Origin: an uncultured Collinsella sp.
GTDB taxonomy: Bacteria > Actinomycetota > Coriobacteriia > Coriobacteriales > Coriobacteriaceae
Assembly (NCBI GenBank): GCA_959600835.1
Contig: CAUGNQ010000021.1
Location: 1 to 32,812 of the forward strand
Length of the DNA stretch: 32,812 nucleotides
Reading direction: 5' to 3'
Position 1 is the stretch's first letter; each line of letters opens with the position of its first letter. The notes beneath the pieces are model-generated. The model was not told where the DNA came from, did not search any database, and was given only the letters and a program-made list of their open reading frames with translations. The position numbers and the translations under genes were made by a program. Shown one piece after another: positions 1-6,980 of the stretch.

Positions 1-282
1 GGGATAACCCTCGCGATGAGCAACGCGAGCCATGGCCAGGTACATACCGACCTCGGAGCACTCGCCCTCAAAGTTGGCGCGCAGATCGGCAACGATGTCC
101 TCGGAGACGCCCTCCATCTTGGCGACGCCCACGACGTGCTCGGCAGCCCACTCGAGCTGGCCCTCCTCCTGCTTCAGGAAGCGAGAGCCGGGAACGCCGC
201 ACTGGGGGCACTTGAAATCCTCGGGCAGCTGGTCGCCGTCGAACTCTTCCACATAACCGCAAACGGGGCAAACAAACTTCAT
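1..282 (-). CDS. Rubrerythrin with N-terminal rubredoxin domain (partial)
   Basis: The first 94 codons are visible and the 3' end lies outside the window. The protein opens with a rubredoxin-like knuckle pair, CPVCGY at residues 5-10 and CPQCGVP near 25-31, which should bind one iron. It then enters a ferritin-like four-helix domain with the typical string EVGMYLAMARVAHREGYP near residues 77-94. This rubredoxin-first order is that of 'reverse' rubrerythrins, which in anaerobes reduce hydrogen peroxide in the cytoplasm using electrons from NAD(P)H-linked carriers. The ATG at 282 has an AAAGGA SD site four to five bases upstream. The gene diverges from the alcohol dehydrogenase operon. Peroxide detoxification is inferred from the family. 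Confidence 0.88.
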   Translation of the reverse strand, partial: MKFVCPVCGYVEEFDGDQLPEDFKCPQCGVPGSRFLKQEEGQLEWAAEHVVGVAKMEGVSEDIVADLRANFEGECSEVGMYLAMARVAHREGYP

Positions 283-366
283 GATTCGATCCTTTCGATC
301 GATGGCGATGGTGCGCTCGTCCGGTCCCGTAAGGGCCCTCTCCGGACGTGCGTCTTGACGAGTTCT

Positions 367-394
367 ATTATCCATAAATGAGACCGAATGTGAA
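367..394 (-). promoter_or_regulatory. Candidate promoter of the rubrerythrin gene
   Basis: Read on the minus strand, TTCACA (394-389) and GATAAT (372-367) are separated by 16 bases and lie about 85 bases upstream of the rubrerythrin start. The AT-rich stretch just upstream (398-420) could hold a regulator site, but I see no clear match to Fur, PerR or DtxR boxes. Confidence 0.4.
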
Positions 395-440
395 GCCTAT
401 TAGGAATGATTTTTAATAAAACAATTTAAGCATGTGTAGA

Positions 441-520
441 TGTTGATTGATTAACGATTGCTAGACCTCGTGCGACCTCCGATGAGTACAATCGGTCGAG
501 CAAATGTTGACCAATCAACA
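441..520 (+). promoter_or_regulatory. Two operator-like palindromes before the alcohol dehydrogenase operon
   Basis: TGTTGACCAATCAACA at 505-520 is a perfect 6-4-6 inverted repeat. A second, imperfect copy, TGTTGATTGATTAACG, lies at 441-456, with starts 64 bases apart (about six helical turns). A weak -10-like TACAAT (487-492) lies between them. The layout suits a dimeric repressor that bridges or flanks the promoter. The downstream copy ends three bases before the GAAGGAG SD site. No candidate regulator gene is adjacent, so the controlling protein is unknown. Confidence 0.55.
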
Positions 521-538
521 AATGAAGGAGCTTCCTTT

Positions 539-1759
539 ATGCATCTAGCCCGCCGCGCCTGGTGCCGAACGTATCAAACGGTTTTTCGCATCGCATTGCC
601 GGTGCTGCCCTATACCGAGCCACGCATTTTAGAGCACGCTGAGGAAGTGCCCGCAGTGCTTCAAAAGCGTTCAATACACCATGTTCTTATCGTGACAGAT
701 CCCGGCATTGCCCGTCTGGGGCTCACGGCACCGCTCGAGACAGCGCTCGCGTCCAAGGGAATTAGCGCTGCGGTCTATGCCGAAACATGTGCGAACCCCA
801 CGGTCTCAAACGTGGAGGAAGCGGCATCTCTGTATCGAGAGAGCGCCTGCCAGGCCATTATCGGCTTTGGCGGCGGTTCGGCCATGGACTGCGCCAAGGG
901 CGTGGGCGCGCGCATCGCGCAGCCAAAGAAGCCCATCAACAAGATGCGCGGCCTGTTGCGTATCCATCGTCGCCTGCCGCTGCTCATCGCCGTTCCCACC
1001 ACGGCGGGCACGGGAAGCGAGGTCACGCTTGCAGCGGTAATTACCGACGACGAGACGCACTACAAGTATCCCATTAACGACTTTGTGCTGATCCCGCGCT
1101 TTGCGGTGCACGACCCCGAGTTTACGCGCGGCCTGCCCGCCTCCATTACGGGGCAAACGGGCATGGACGCCCTGACACATGCCGTCGAGGCCTTTATCGG
1201 GCGCAGCACCACGCCCTATACGCGCAAGATGGCGCGCCAGGCGGTGCAGCTCATCCACGACAATTTGCTCGAGGCCTATGAGTGCGGTGGCAACATGCGT
1301 GCGCGCCGCAATATGCTTTCGGCGGCGTATAAAGCGGGCGTTGCCTTTACGCGCTCTTATGTTGGATACGTCCATGCCATCGCGCACAGCCTGGGCGGGC
1401 GTTACGGGATTCCCCACGGCTTGGCCAACGCCATCATCCTGCCGCACATGCTTCGCGCCTATGGCGAAGCTGCTGCTCCCAAGCTCGCCGATCTCGCCCG
1501 CATGGCCGGCATTGCGCCGGCTAATGCGCTGGACAACGTGGCTGCTGAGGCCTTTATCGATTGGGTCGACCGCATGAACGCCGCCTTGGGCATACCCAAA
1601 TATGTGACGGGCATTCGCCGCTCCGACATTCCTGAGATGGCGGCGCATGCCGATGCCGAGGCCAATCCCCTGTACCCCGTTCCGCTTTTAATGGACCGTT
1701 TGGAGCTCGAGCATATGTACGAGGTCGTTGCGGGTGGTATGTTTGAAGACGAGAACTAG
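539..1759 (+). CDS. Iron-containing alcohol dehydrogenase
   Basis: This 406-residue protein has the full group III (Fe-ADH) pattern. It shows the nucleotide-binding GFGGGSAMDCAKG near residues 99-111 and TTAGTGSEVT near 150-160. Metal ligands are likely D210 and H214 in GMDALTHAVEAF, H283 in HAIAHSLGG and the histidine of GIPHG near 297. Such enzymes interconvert alcohols and aldehydes or ketones with NAD(P)H in the cytoplasm. I chose the ATG at 539 because GAAGGAG lies eight bases upstream; an in-frame extension to 458 would cross the operators and lacks an SD site. It is followed eight bases later by an aldehyde dehydrogenase gene, so the pair probably handles an alcohol/aldehyde/acid interconversion. 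The substrate cannot be read from sequence. Confidence 0.9.
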   Translation: MHLARRAWCRTYQTVFRIALPVLPYTEPRILEHAEEVPAVLQKRSIHHVLIVTDPGIARLGLTAPLETALASKGISAAVYAETCANPTVSNVEEAASLYRESACQAIIGFGGGSAMDCAKGVGARIAQPKKPINKMRGLLRIHRRLPLLIAVPTTAGTGSEVTLAAVITDDETHYKYPINDFVLIPRFAVHDPEFTRGLPASITGQTGMDALTHAVEAFIGRSTTPYTRKMARQAVQLIHDNLLEAYECGGNMRARRNMLSAAYKAGVAFTRSYVGYVHAIAHSLGGRYGIPHGLANAIILPHMLRAYGEAAAPKLADLARMAGIAPANALDNVAAEAFIDWVDRMNAALGIPKYVTGIRRSDIPEMAAHADAEANPLYPVPLLMDRLELEHMYEVVAGGMFEDEN

Positions 1760-1767
1760 GAGGGCCC

Positions 1768-3147
1768 ATGAACACCGAGGAAATCGCGCGCATCGTTGCC
1801 GATCAGCGCGCCTATTTTAAGACGCACGCCACGTTTGATGTCGATGCTCGACGTCGTGCGCTCGTGAGTTTACGCGATGCGGTGCGGGCCCACGAGGCCG
1901 ATATTGCCCATGCGCTCAAGACCGATTTGGGAAAGTCGCATGACGAGGCGTATATGTGCGAGATCGGCACCTCGCTTTCCGAGATTCGTTATCAGATTGC
2001 GCATGTGGCTCGATGGAGTCGCTCGCGCCTGCGTCCGTGTGACCTCGCCAACGCCGTGAGTGTGTGCAAGACGCAGTCCGTGCCCTATGGCGTCACACTC
2101 ATCATGGCTCCGTGGAACTACCCGTTTTTACTGACGCTCGAGCCACTCGCCGGCGCCCTTGCCGCGGGCAATACCGTGGTCATCAAGCCGAGCGCCTATG
2201 CTCCGGCATCGAGCGCGGTGCTCAAGCAAATCTGTGAAGAGGCATTTGATCCGCGCTTGGTGACGGTCGTCGAAGGCGGGCGTGCCGAAAACGAAGCGTT
2301 GCTCGATGAGTGCTGGGACAAGATCTTCTTTACCGGTAGCGTTCCGGTCGGCAAGCTCGTCATGGAGCGTGCAAGTAAAAACCTCACACCCGTGACGCTT
2401 GAGCTGGGCGGAAAGAGTCCCTGCATCGTGGATGCGACGGCTAACTTGAAGGTCGCGGCACGCCGTATCGCCTTTGGTAAATGGCTCAACGTGGGGCAGA
2501 CCTGCGTGGCGCCCGACTACCTGCTGGTCGATGCGCGCGTGCACGACGAGCTGCTGGACCTCATCAAGGAGGAGGCCCGCCGCATGTTTGGCGAGCATCC
2601 GCTCGACAATGAGAATTACGGTCATATTGTCAACGCCAAGCATTTCGCGCGCGTACGCGGGCTGATCGACCCCGACAAGGTTGTGCTGGGAGGTACCGCG
2701 CGCGAGTCGTCGCTCAAGATTGAACCGACGATTTTGGACGGCGTGGCGCCTGAGGACGCCGTAATGCAGGAGGAGATTTTCGGCCCCATCTTGCCGGTGC
2801 TGTCGTTTGAGAGCCTAGACGAGGCCGAGACGTTTATTACGGATCGTCCGACGCCGCTGGCCCTGTATATCTTTAGCCAAGACCGTGAGGTTCAGCAGCG
2901 CTTTGTGCGTTACGTGCCCTTTGGTGGTGGCTGTGTTAATGACACCATTATGCATTTGGCCACGAGCCATATGGGCTTTGGCGGCATGGGGGCGAGCGGT
3001 ATGGGACAGTACCATGGACGCGAGAGCTTCGATACGTTTAGCCACAAGAAGAGCATCGTGAACAAGGCAACGTGGCTGGACGTGCCGTTCCGCTATGCCC
3101 CTTACGCAAGCTGGAAGCGCAAGTTCGTGCGCATGTTTGTGCATTAG
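1768..3147 (+). CDS. NAD(P)-dependent aldehyde dehydrogenase
   Basis: This 459-residue protein is a complete aldehyde dehydrogenase. It shows APWNYPFLL near residue 115, the cofactor-binding VVIKPSAYAP, the FFTGS loop, the general base E212 in LELGGKSP, the catalytic C246 in NVGQTCVAP and EEIFGPILPV near 336. The short length and the late GGMGASGMGQYHG segment resemble class 3-type (fatty/aromatic aldehyde) enzymes. It should oxidise an aldehyde to an acid in the cytosol. GGAGG precedes the ATG, and only eight bases separate it from the alcohol dehydrogenase stop, so the two genes are almost certainly co-transcribed behind the TGTTGA operators. Substrate unknown. Confidence 0.92.
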   Translation: MNTEEIARIVADQRAYFKTHATFDVDARRRALVSLRDAVRAHEADIAHALKTDLGKSHDEAYMCEIGTSLSEIRYQIAHVARWSRSRLRPCDLANAVSVCKTQSVPYGVTLIMAPWNYPFLLTLEPLAGALAAGNTVVIKPSAYAPASSAVLKQICEEAFDPRLVTVVEGGRAENEALLDECWDKIFFTGSVPVGKLVMERASKNLTPVTLELGGKSPCIVDATANLKVAARRIAFGKWLNVGQTCVAPDYLLVDARVHDELLDLIKEEARRMFGEHPLDNENYGHIVNAKHFARVRGLIDPDKVVLGGTARESSLKIEPTILDGVAPEDAVMQEEIFGPILPVLSFESLDEAETFITDRPTPLALYIFSQDREVQQRFVRYVPFGGGCVNDTIMHLATSHMGFGGMGASGMGQYHGRESFDTFSHKKSIVNKATWLDVPFRYAPYASWKRKFVRMFVH

Positions 3148-3174
3148 AATCAGATGACATAGGGATAAACAAAG

Positions 3175-3206
3175 TGGCCGCCCCCGCGTAAGCGAAGACG
3201 GCCATT
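3175..3206 (+). terminator. Possible terminator after the aldehyde dehydrogenase gene
   Basis: TGGCCG (3175-3180) and CGGCCA (3199-3204) form a six-pair stem around an 18-base loop, followed by a short TTT. The stem is weak and the T-run poor, so termination is only plausible. The position, 27 bases past the stop codon, fits. Confidence 0.35.
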
Positions 3207-3213
3207 TCTCACG

Positions 3214-3393
3214 ATGAAAACGTGTATCGGAGTTGGCAAGACCCGCTGCCACGGGTGCCATCCGTGTTCCCATCTTATCTGCAAGCGTTCCGTTGCGCAA
3301 GCGTTGCGGCAAACGATTGAAAGACGCAGACAGGATGAATTTGTGTCCGCACGGGCCCGTAGACTTCTCAACTACGTTGTGGATGCTCGCTAA
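3214..3393 (+). CDS. Possible 59-residue cysteine-rich protein
   Basis: An ATG-initiated frame of 59 codons encodes five clustered cysteines (C4, C12, C15, C18, C23) and two histidines near residues 13-16, then a basic amphipathic tail rich in Arg and Gln. The C-x2-C-x2-C spacing could bind zinc or an iron-sulfur cluster. No SD site is visible before the ATG and the frame starts just after a possible terminator hairpin, so it may not be translated. It ends 18 bases before the GTG of the next small gene. I do not recognise a family; the small size and lack of SD keep confidence low. Confidence 0.35.
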   Translation: MKTCIGVGKTRCHGCHPCSHLICKRSVAQALRQTIERRRQDEFVSARARRLLNYVVDAR

Positions 3394-3411
3394 TCGGTAA
3401 TGGAGGCGCAC

Positions 3412-3591
3412 GTGTTTGATGACGATGACCTGTTCGATCTGACAGACGATCCGTTTGAGTGGGATATGCTACTCGATGACGATGAGTTGGAGCAGGACCG
3501 TAAGAAGCGGCAGGGCAAGAAGACGCGGGATGACGCTTCGAAAAAGCAGGACAAGCGTCGCCGAGGTCTGTTCGGCGGGCTCTTTGGGTGA
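3412..3591 (+). CDS. Small acidic/basic protein of unknown function
   Basis: I choose the GTG at 3412, preceded at five bases by GGAGG (3402-3406), rather than the in-frame ATG at 3400 that overlaps this SD site. The 59-residue product is split by charge. The first half is rich in Asp and Glu (FDDDDLFDLTDDPFEWD), the second is rich in Lys and Arg, and it ends in a hydrophobic repeat GLFGGLFG. The tail could insert in or touch a membrane, and the charge split suggests self-association or a protein partner. I do not recognise the family. It sits between the aldehyde dehydrogenase operon and a metallophosphoesterase and may have its own transcript. Confidence 0.6.
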   Translation: MFDDDDLFDLTDDPFEWDMLLDDDELEQDRKKRQGKKTRDDASKKQDKRRRGLFGGLFG

Positions 3592-3657
3592 CTGTCTCAT
3601 CGCCGCGTCTGTATACTAAACAGGTCTTATACGCGTTGCGAAATGAGGACAGAGACG

Positions 3658-4203
3658 ATGATGTGGTTTACCGCCGACCTGCACCTGGGCGATACGAATA
3701 TCTTGCACGACATGGATCGACCGTTTGATTCGGTCGAGGAGATGAACCGCAAGGTCATCGATGCCATCAATGAGTGCGTGGCTGTGGACGACCGCCTCTA
3801 TATCTTGGGAGACTTTACCTATCGTTTGCCCCTGGCGGAGGCGGTGCGCCTGCGCGAGCGCATCGAATGTCAGAACGTAACGCTCATCCGCGGTAACCAT
3901 GACGGCGACTGGGAAGATCCAGACGCGCCGCACATTTGGGATGAGGTGCGCGATTATCTGGAGGTCGCCCCCGGTTACGCGAAGGGCCATCGCCTGGTAA
4001 TGAGCCATTACCCCATGCTCAGCTGGAACGGCAAGGCGCGTGGCGCCATCATGTTGCACGGGCATATCCACAGCAGGGGAGACCGCACCAACGCGCGCAA
4101 CCGCGATCGCGAGCGCCCGGTTCTGCGCTACGACGTTGGCCTCGATGCCAACAACTACAAGCCCGTAAGCCGTGACCAAATCCTAGGCTTCTTTGGACTG
4201 TAG
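3658..4203 (+). CDS. Calcineurin-like metallophosphoesterase
   Basis: The 181-residue protein carries the dimetal phosphoesterase motifs in order: DLHLGD at residues 7-12, LGDFTYR near 53, RGNHDGD near 80, MSHYPML near 116 and LHGHIHS near 134. The histidines and aspartates bind two metal ions that hydrolyse a phosphoester. The small size and the WFTADLHLGD opening match bacterial YfcE-like or phage-like phosphoesterases, whose natural substrates are mostly unknown. The ATG at 3658 is favoured because GAGGAC lies seven bases upstream; an ATG at 3643 would place that SD inside the gene. A TATACT at 3612-3617 could be its -10 element. Confidence 0.88.
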   Translation: MMWFTADLHLGDTNILHDMDRPFDSVEEMNRKVIDAINECVAVDDRLYILGDFTYRLPLAEAVRLRERIECQNVTLIRGNHDGDWEDPDAPHIWDEVRDYLEVAPGYAKGHRLVMSHYPMLSWNGKARGAIMLHGHIHSRGDRTNARNRDRERPVLRYDVGLDANNYKPVSRDQILGFFGL

Positions 4204-4222
4204 CTGTAAGTGCAGGTAGAAT
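4193..4222 (+). promoter_or_regulatory. Candidate promoter of the antiterminator gene
   Basis: TTGGAC (4193-4198) and TAGAAT (4217-4222) are 18 bases apart. The promoter overlaps the end of the metallophosphoesterase gene. Transcription would start near 4229, inside the first arm of the following hairpin, so transcripts from here would not form it fully. Confidence 0.45.
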
Positions 4223-4223
4223 G

Positions 4224-4256
4224 AACGCGCCGCGCGGATGGTCTGTGCGGCGCGTT
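4224..4256 (+). terminator. Terminator-like hairpin after the metallophosphoesterase
   Basis: AACGCGCCGC (4224-4233) pairs perfectly with GCGGCGCGTT (4247-4256) around a 13-base loop. The T-run is very short, so it may be a weak terminator or a stabilising 3' hairpin. It ends five bases before the TAGGAG SD site of the antiterminator gene. Confidence 0.55.
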
Positions 4257-4276
4257 TCAGTAGGAGCGATGAATCC

Positions 4277-5113
4277 ATGAGGGCTATCCAGCGCATTAAC
4301 CATAACGCTGCCATCTGCGAAGACGGCGCGGGGCGTCAGCTTATCGCGCTGGGTCGCGGTATCGGCTTTGGCGATATGCCGCACGAGGTCGATCTGGACG
4401 TTGTTACACGCACCTTTTACGGCATCGATTCAAAGTACCTGGCGTTTATCGACGAGGTCGACCCCGAGGTGCTGGAGTTTTCCGCCCAGCTGGCAGATAT
4501 CGCAACCGGGCAGCTTTCGTATGAATTGAGCCCAAACCTTCCCATTACATTGGCAGACCATATTCAGTTTGCTATTAAGCGCGCCCGCGAACACATGGTG
4601 GTGTCGTTGCCGCTCGAGCGCGACCTGGAGCAGCTGCATCCCATCGAATACCGCTTGGGCGAGCTGGCTGTTCGGGGCATTCAGAAAAGCTTCCGGGTGC
4701 GTATGCCCCGAAGCGAGGCCGCGGGCATTGCCATGTCGATTGTTAATGCATCGGTTAGGCCGAGCGAGCGACGCGTGCTTGCCGAGCAGCACGAGGAGCG
4801 ACTGCTCGATATGACGGTCGCGATTATTCAAGAAGAGTTGGGCGTGACGGTCGATCGCTCGTCGTTTGCCTTTACTCGCTTTGCCACTCATGTGCGCTAT
4901 CTGCTCGACCGCGTGGCAAAGAAAGAACCGATAGATACTGAGAACTCCGGTCTCTACGACGTGCTCGTGGAGCAATATCCGGCGGCATCGCGTTGCGCTC
5001 ATCGTGTCAACGATCTGATTCAAGAGACCTTTGGCGAGCCATTGGCCCAAGAAGAGCTCGTCTATCTGATCATGCATGTGAATCGCGTGGCTTCTGTCCA
5101 CTCGGATAAATAG
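4277..5113 (+). CDS. PRD-domain transcription antiterminator (LicT/BglG family)
   Basis: This 278-residue protein has the usual three parts. Residues 1-55 form the co-antiterminator RNA-binding domain (IQRINHNAAICEDGAG...LIALGRGIGF). Residues of about 65-170 form PRD1, with H96 in AREHMVVSL and the HPIEYRLGEL helix. Residues of about 172-278 form PRD2, with FTRFATHVRYLLDR and LIMHVNRV. In this family PTS proteins phosphorylate PRD histidines. The active dimer binds a RAT hairpin in nascent mRNA and blocks an overlapping terminator. Exactly such a RAT and terminator lie just downstream at 5226-5315, before the PTS gene, so this is the local sugar sensor. TAGGAG lies ten bases before the ATG at 4277; the extension to 4238 lacks an SD. 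Confidence 0.93.
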   Translation: MRAIQRINHNAAICEDGAGRQLIALGRGIGFGDMPHEVDLDVVTRTFYGIDSKYLAFIDEVDPEVLEFSAQLADIATGQLSYELSPNLPITLADHIQFAIKRAREHMVVSLPLERDLEQLHPIEYRLGELAVRGIQKSFRVRMPRSEAAGIAMSIVNASVRPSERRVLAEQHEERLLDMTVAIIQEELGVTVDRSSFAFTRFATHVRYLLDRVAKKEPIDTENSGLYDVLVEQYPAASRCAHRVNDLIQETFGEPLAQEELVYLIMHVNRVASVHSDK

Positions 5114-5208
5114 GCTCTCTGGTATTTCCTTTCCGTCATGGCGACCGTTCGCGGGTCGTTTGCTACCGTTCGTCGGTAATCTGAGCCGCAACGAACGCAT
5201 CTGCCGCA

Positions 5209-5214
5209 TATACT
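5209..5214 (+). promoter_or_regulatory. Candidate -10 element of the PTS leader transcript
   Basis: TATACT at 5209-5214 would start RNA near 5221, placing the RAT at the extreme 5' end of the transcript. No good -35 is seen at 16-18 bases upstream, so the promoter may need an activator or be weak. The rest of 5114-5208 shows nothing recognisable. Confidence 0.35.
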
Positions 5215-5225
5215 CGCCGTGTGTT

Positions 5226-5262
5226 GGGTGTTACTCACGGCGCAGCTCCGAGAGGCACTACC
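5226..5262 (+). promoter_or_regulatory. Ribonucleic antiterminator (RAT) for the LicT/BglG-type regulator
   Basis: The 37-base element begins GGGTGTTACTC and ends GAGAGGCACTACC, matching the two conserved halves of LicT/BglG-family RATs (GGnTTGTTACTG and a 3' half ending GGCAAAACC in the B. subtilis licS type). The apical part can pair CTC-CGG with CCG-GAG across an A/A mismatch around the loop CGCAGCT, giving a longer upper stem than the usual 29-30-base RAT. Its 3' half (GGCACTACC) is also the 5' arm of the terminator that follows, so the two folds exclude each other. Confidence 0.85.
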
Positions 5263-5315
5263 GATTCTGTCGAGACCATTATTGGGTCTCTGTCGGTTGT
5301 GCGCGGGGCTTTTTT
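5255..5315 (+). terminator. Conditional terminator in the PTS leader
   Basis: Segments GCAC (5255-5258), ACCGA (5260-5264) and GAGACC (5272-5277) can pair with GGTCTC, TCGGT and GTGC downstream (5285-5302), with small internal loops. GCGGGGC and six Ts (5310-5315) follow. The 5' arm overlaps the RAT, so the terminator forms when the regulator is inactive and is prevented when the RAT is bound. Coordinates of individual pairs should be checked by folding. Confidence 0.75.
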
Positions 5316-5454
5316 CATGTCGATCCACCCGGGAATCACATGCAATGAAATCTCTTGCCAACGGGCATCGCGCGCTGCGCAGGCGCGAGCGGAATCGTGT
5401 GTCTTGGTGCCATGAAGCCCCACGAGCCTTTAGTTGGAAGAGAAGGGATTCGAC

Positions 5455-6903
5455 ATGGCTGTCGATAACAAGAAGATTGCCGAGGACGTGCTCGCTGCCG
5501 TCGGCGGCGCCTCCAATGTGACGAACGCGACGCACTGCATGACCCGCCTGCGTCTGAACCTCAAGGATCAGTCCATTCCCAATGACGATGAAGTGAAGAA
5601 GATCAAGGGCGTGCTGGGCGCACAGTGGTCTGGCGGCCAGTATCAGGTCATCATTGGCCAGAACGTGCCGAAGGTCTATGACGCCGCTCTCAAGCTCGGC
5701 GTGAAGGGCGAGGGCGCAATCGCAGAGAACCTCGATGGCAACACCAAGGAGCCGCTGACGCTCAAGACTGCGGGCCAGAAGACCCTCAACTACCTGTCCA
5801 AGACAATGGTCATGACGATCCCCATCATCATGGGCGCCGCCATGTTCCGTACCATTGCCGTACTTTGCGGCGACGGCATGCTCGGTATCTGGTCTGCCGA
5901 TTCCGACATCTACAACTTCTTCTACAACTGGATTTACAACGCCGGCTATTATTTCCTTCCTGTCTATCTGGGTTGGGCTGCCGCAAAGCAGCTCGGCTGC
6001 AGCCAGCCGCTCGGCATGATGCTCGGCGGCGTGCTCATTGCCCCCGAGTTCATGACGTTGGTCAACGCCGCTGCGGATTCTGGTGCTACGACCACGATGG
6101 TTTACGGCGTGCTCCCGGCTCAGCTGAACAACTATTCCTGCACCGTTCTCCCCATGGTTCTGTCCATGCCGGTACTCATGGTCGTTGAGAAGTTCATGAA
6201 GAAGATCATTCCCGACATGCTCTCTACGGTGTTTGTGCCCGTGTGTACTCTGGCCGTCATGATTCCCGTTTCGCTGTGCGCGCTGGCTCCGATTGGCTCT
6301 ATCTTGGGCAACGCGGTTGGTAACTTTATGTTCGGCCTCGGCAACACCGGCGGTATCGTCACGGTCATCTCCCTCGTTGCCATTGCCGCGCTTTGGGAGT
6401 TCCTGGTTATGACCGGTATGCACCAGGTCCTGCTTACCCTTGGCATTGTGCAGCTGCTCACCATGGGCTCTGACTCCTGCGTCATGGTCGCGGGCGCTAT
6501 CGCTCAGTTCGCTACGTGGGGCATGGCCTTCGGCGCCTTCCTGCGCCTTAAGGAGACTGACGAAAAGGGTGCCATGCTTGGTTTCTCGCTCTCCGGCATT
6601 GTCGGCGGCGTGACGGAGCCCGCGCTGTATGGCTGCGGCTTTAAGTACACCCGCTGCTTGGGTGCCATGGTTGCCGGCGGCGCTATCGGCGGCCTGATCG
6701 CGGCTCTTACCAATGTGACGACGTATGTTTTGGGCGCGACGAATATTCTGGGTATAACCGGATATGTTGCCGGCGGAACTGCCAATCTCGTATGGGGGTG
6801 CATTGCATCGGGTGCCGCGTTTGTTTCCGCCGCCGCCATCGCTTATCTCTTTGGTTTCACCAAAGAGCAGCTCGATGAGGACGCTGCCGCCGCCAAGGCC
6901 TAA
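5455..6903 (+). CDS. PTS sugar permease EIIBC, glucose/beta-glucoside superfamily
   Basis: This 482-residue permease has an EIIB domain (about 1-90) with the phosphorylated cysteine C28 in NATHCMTRLRL. A membrane EIIC domain (about 105-455) follows with around ten hydrophobic segments and the GGVTEPALYG motif near 390. It imports a sugar while phosphorylating it, taking phosphate from an EIIA. No EIIA domain is fused or adjacent, as in MurP-type EIIBC proteins that borrow a general glucose EIIA. I choose ATG 5455, preceded by AAGGGA; a TTG at 5434 is less likely. Expression should depend on the RAT/terminator upstream. The linked deacetylase suggests an N-acetylated amino sugar or disaccharide, but that is inference; beta-glucosides or trehalose remain possible. 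Confidence 0.92.
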   Translation: MAVDNKKIAEDVLAAVGGASNVTNATHCMTRLRLNLKDQSIPNDDEVKKIKGVLGAQWSGGQYQVIIGQNVPKVYDAALKLGVKGEGAIAENLDGNTKEPLTLKTAGQKTLNYLSKTMVMTIPIIMGAAMFRTIAVLCGDGMLGIWSADSDIYNFFYNWIYNAGYYFLPVYLGWAAAKQLGCSQPLGMMLGGVLIAPEFMTLVNAAADSGATTTMVYGVLPAQLNNYSCTVLPMVLSMPVLMVVEKFMKKIIPDMLSTVFVPVCTLAVMIPVSLCALAPIGSILGNAVGNFMFGLGNTGGIVTVISLVAIAALWEFLVMTGMHQVLLTLGIVQLLTMGSDSCVMVAGAIAQFATWGMAFGAFLRLKETDEKGAMLGFSLSGIVGGVTEPALYGCGFKYTRCLGAMVAGGAIGGLIAALTNVTTYVLGATNILGITGYVAGGTANLVWGCIASGAAFVSAAAIAYLFGFTKEQLDEDAAAAKA

Positions 6904-6930
6904 AGCGTCTGTTCGGTAAGATAATTGCCT

Positions 6931-6962
6931 GGGGCATTTGGTTGCACTTCAAGTGCCCCTTT
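6931..6962 (+). terminator. Hairpin terminator between the PTS and deacetylase genes
   Basis: GGGGCATTTG (6931-6940) pairs with CAAGTGCCCC (6950-6959), including one G-T pair, around a nine-base loop and is followed by TTT. It probably gives partial termination, lowering deacetylase expression relative to the permease. The deacetylase has no obvious promoter of its own in the 77-base gap. Confidence 0.6.
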
Positions 6963-6980
6963 CCATAGATGGGGGTCAAT

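Noticed and set aside
398..410. Thirteen-base sequence TATTAGGAATGAT, also found at 25833-25845, both in intergenic regions
   Set aside because: In a window this size around ten or more 13-base repeats are expected by chance, and the surrounding sequences and promoter positions do not match, so a shared regulator is not supported.
398..420. Fur/DtxR/PerR-type box upstream of rubrerythrin
   Set aside because: TTAGG and AT-rich sequence are present, but alignment to the known 19-base consensus sequences gives too few matches.
458..538. N-terminal extension of the alcohol dehydrogenase
   Set aside because: It would cross the operator palindrome and lacks an SD, while ATG 539 has GAAGGAG.
5062..6423. 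Long open frame on the minus strand (453 codons) opposite the PTS permease
   Set aside because: It is antisense to a clear EIIBC gene, has low-complexity His/Arg/Asn-rich composition and no SD site; it arises from codon bias in a GC-rich gene.
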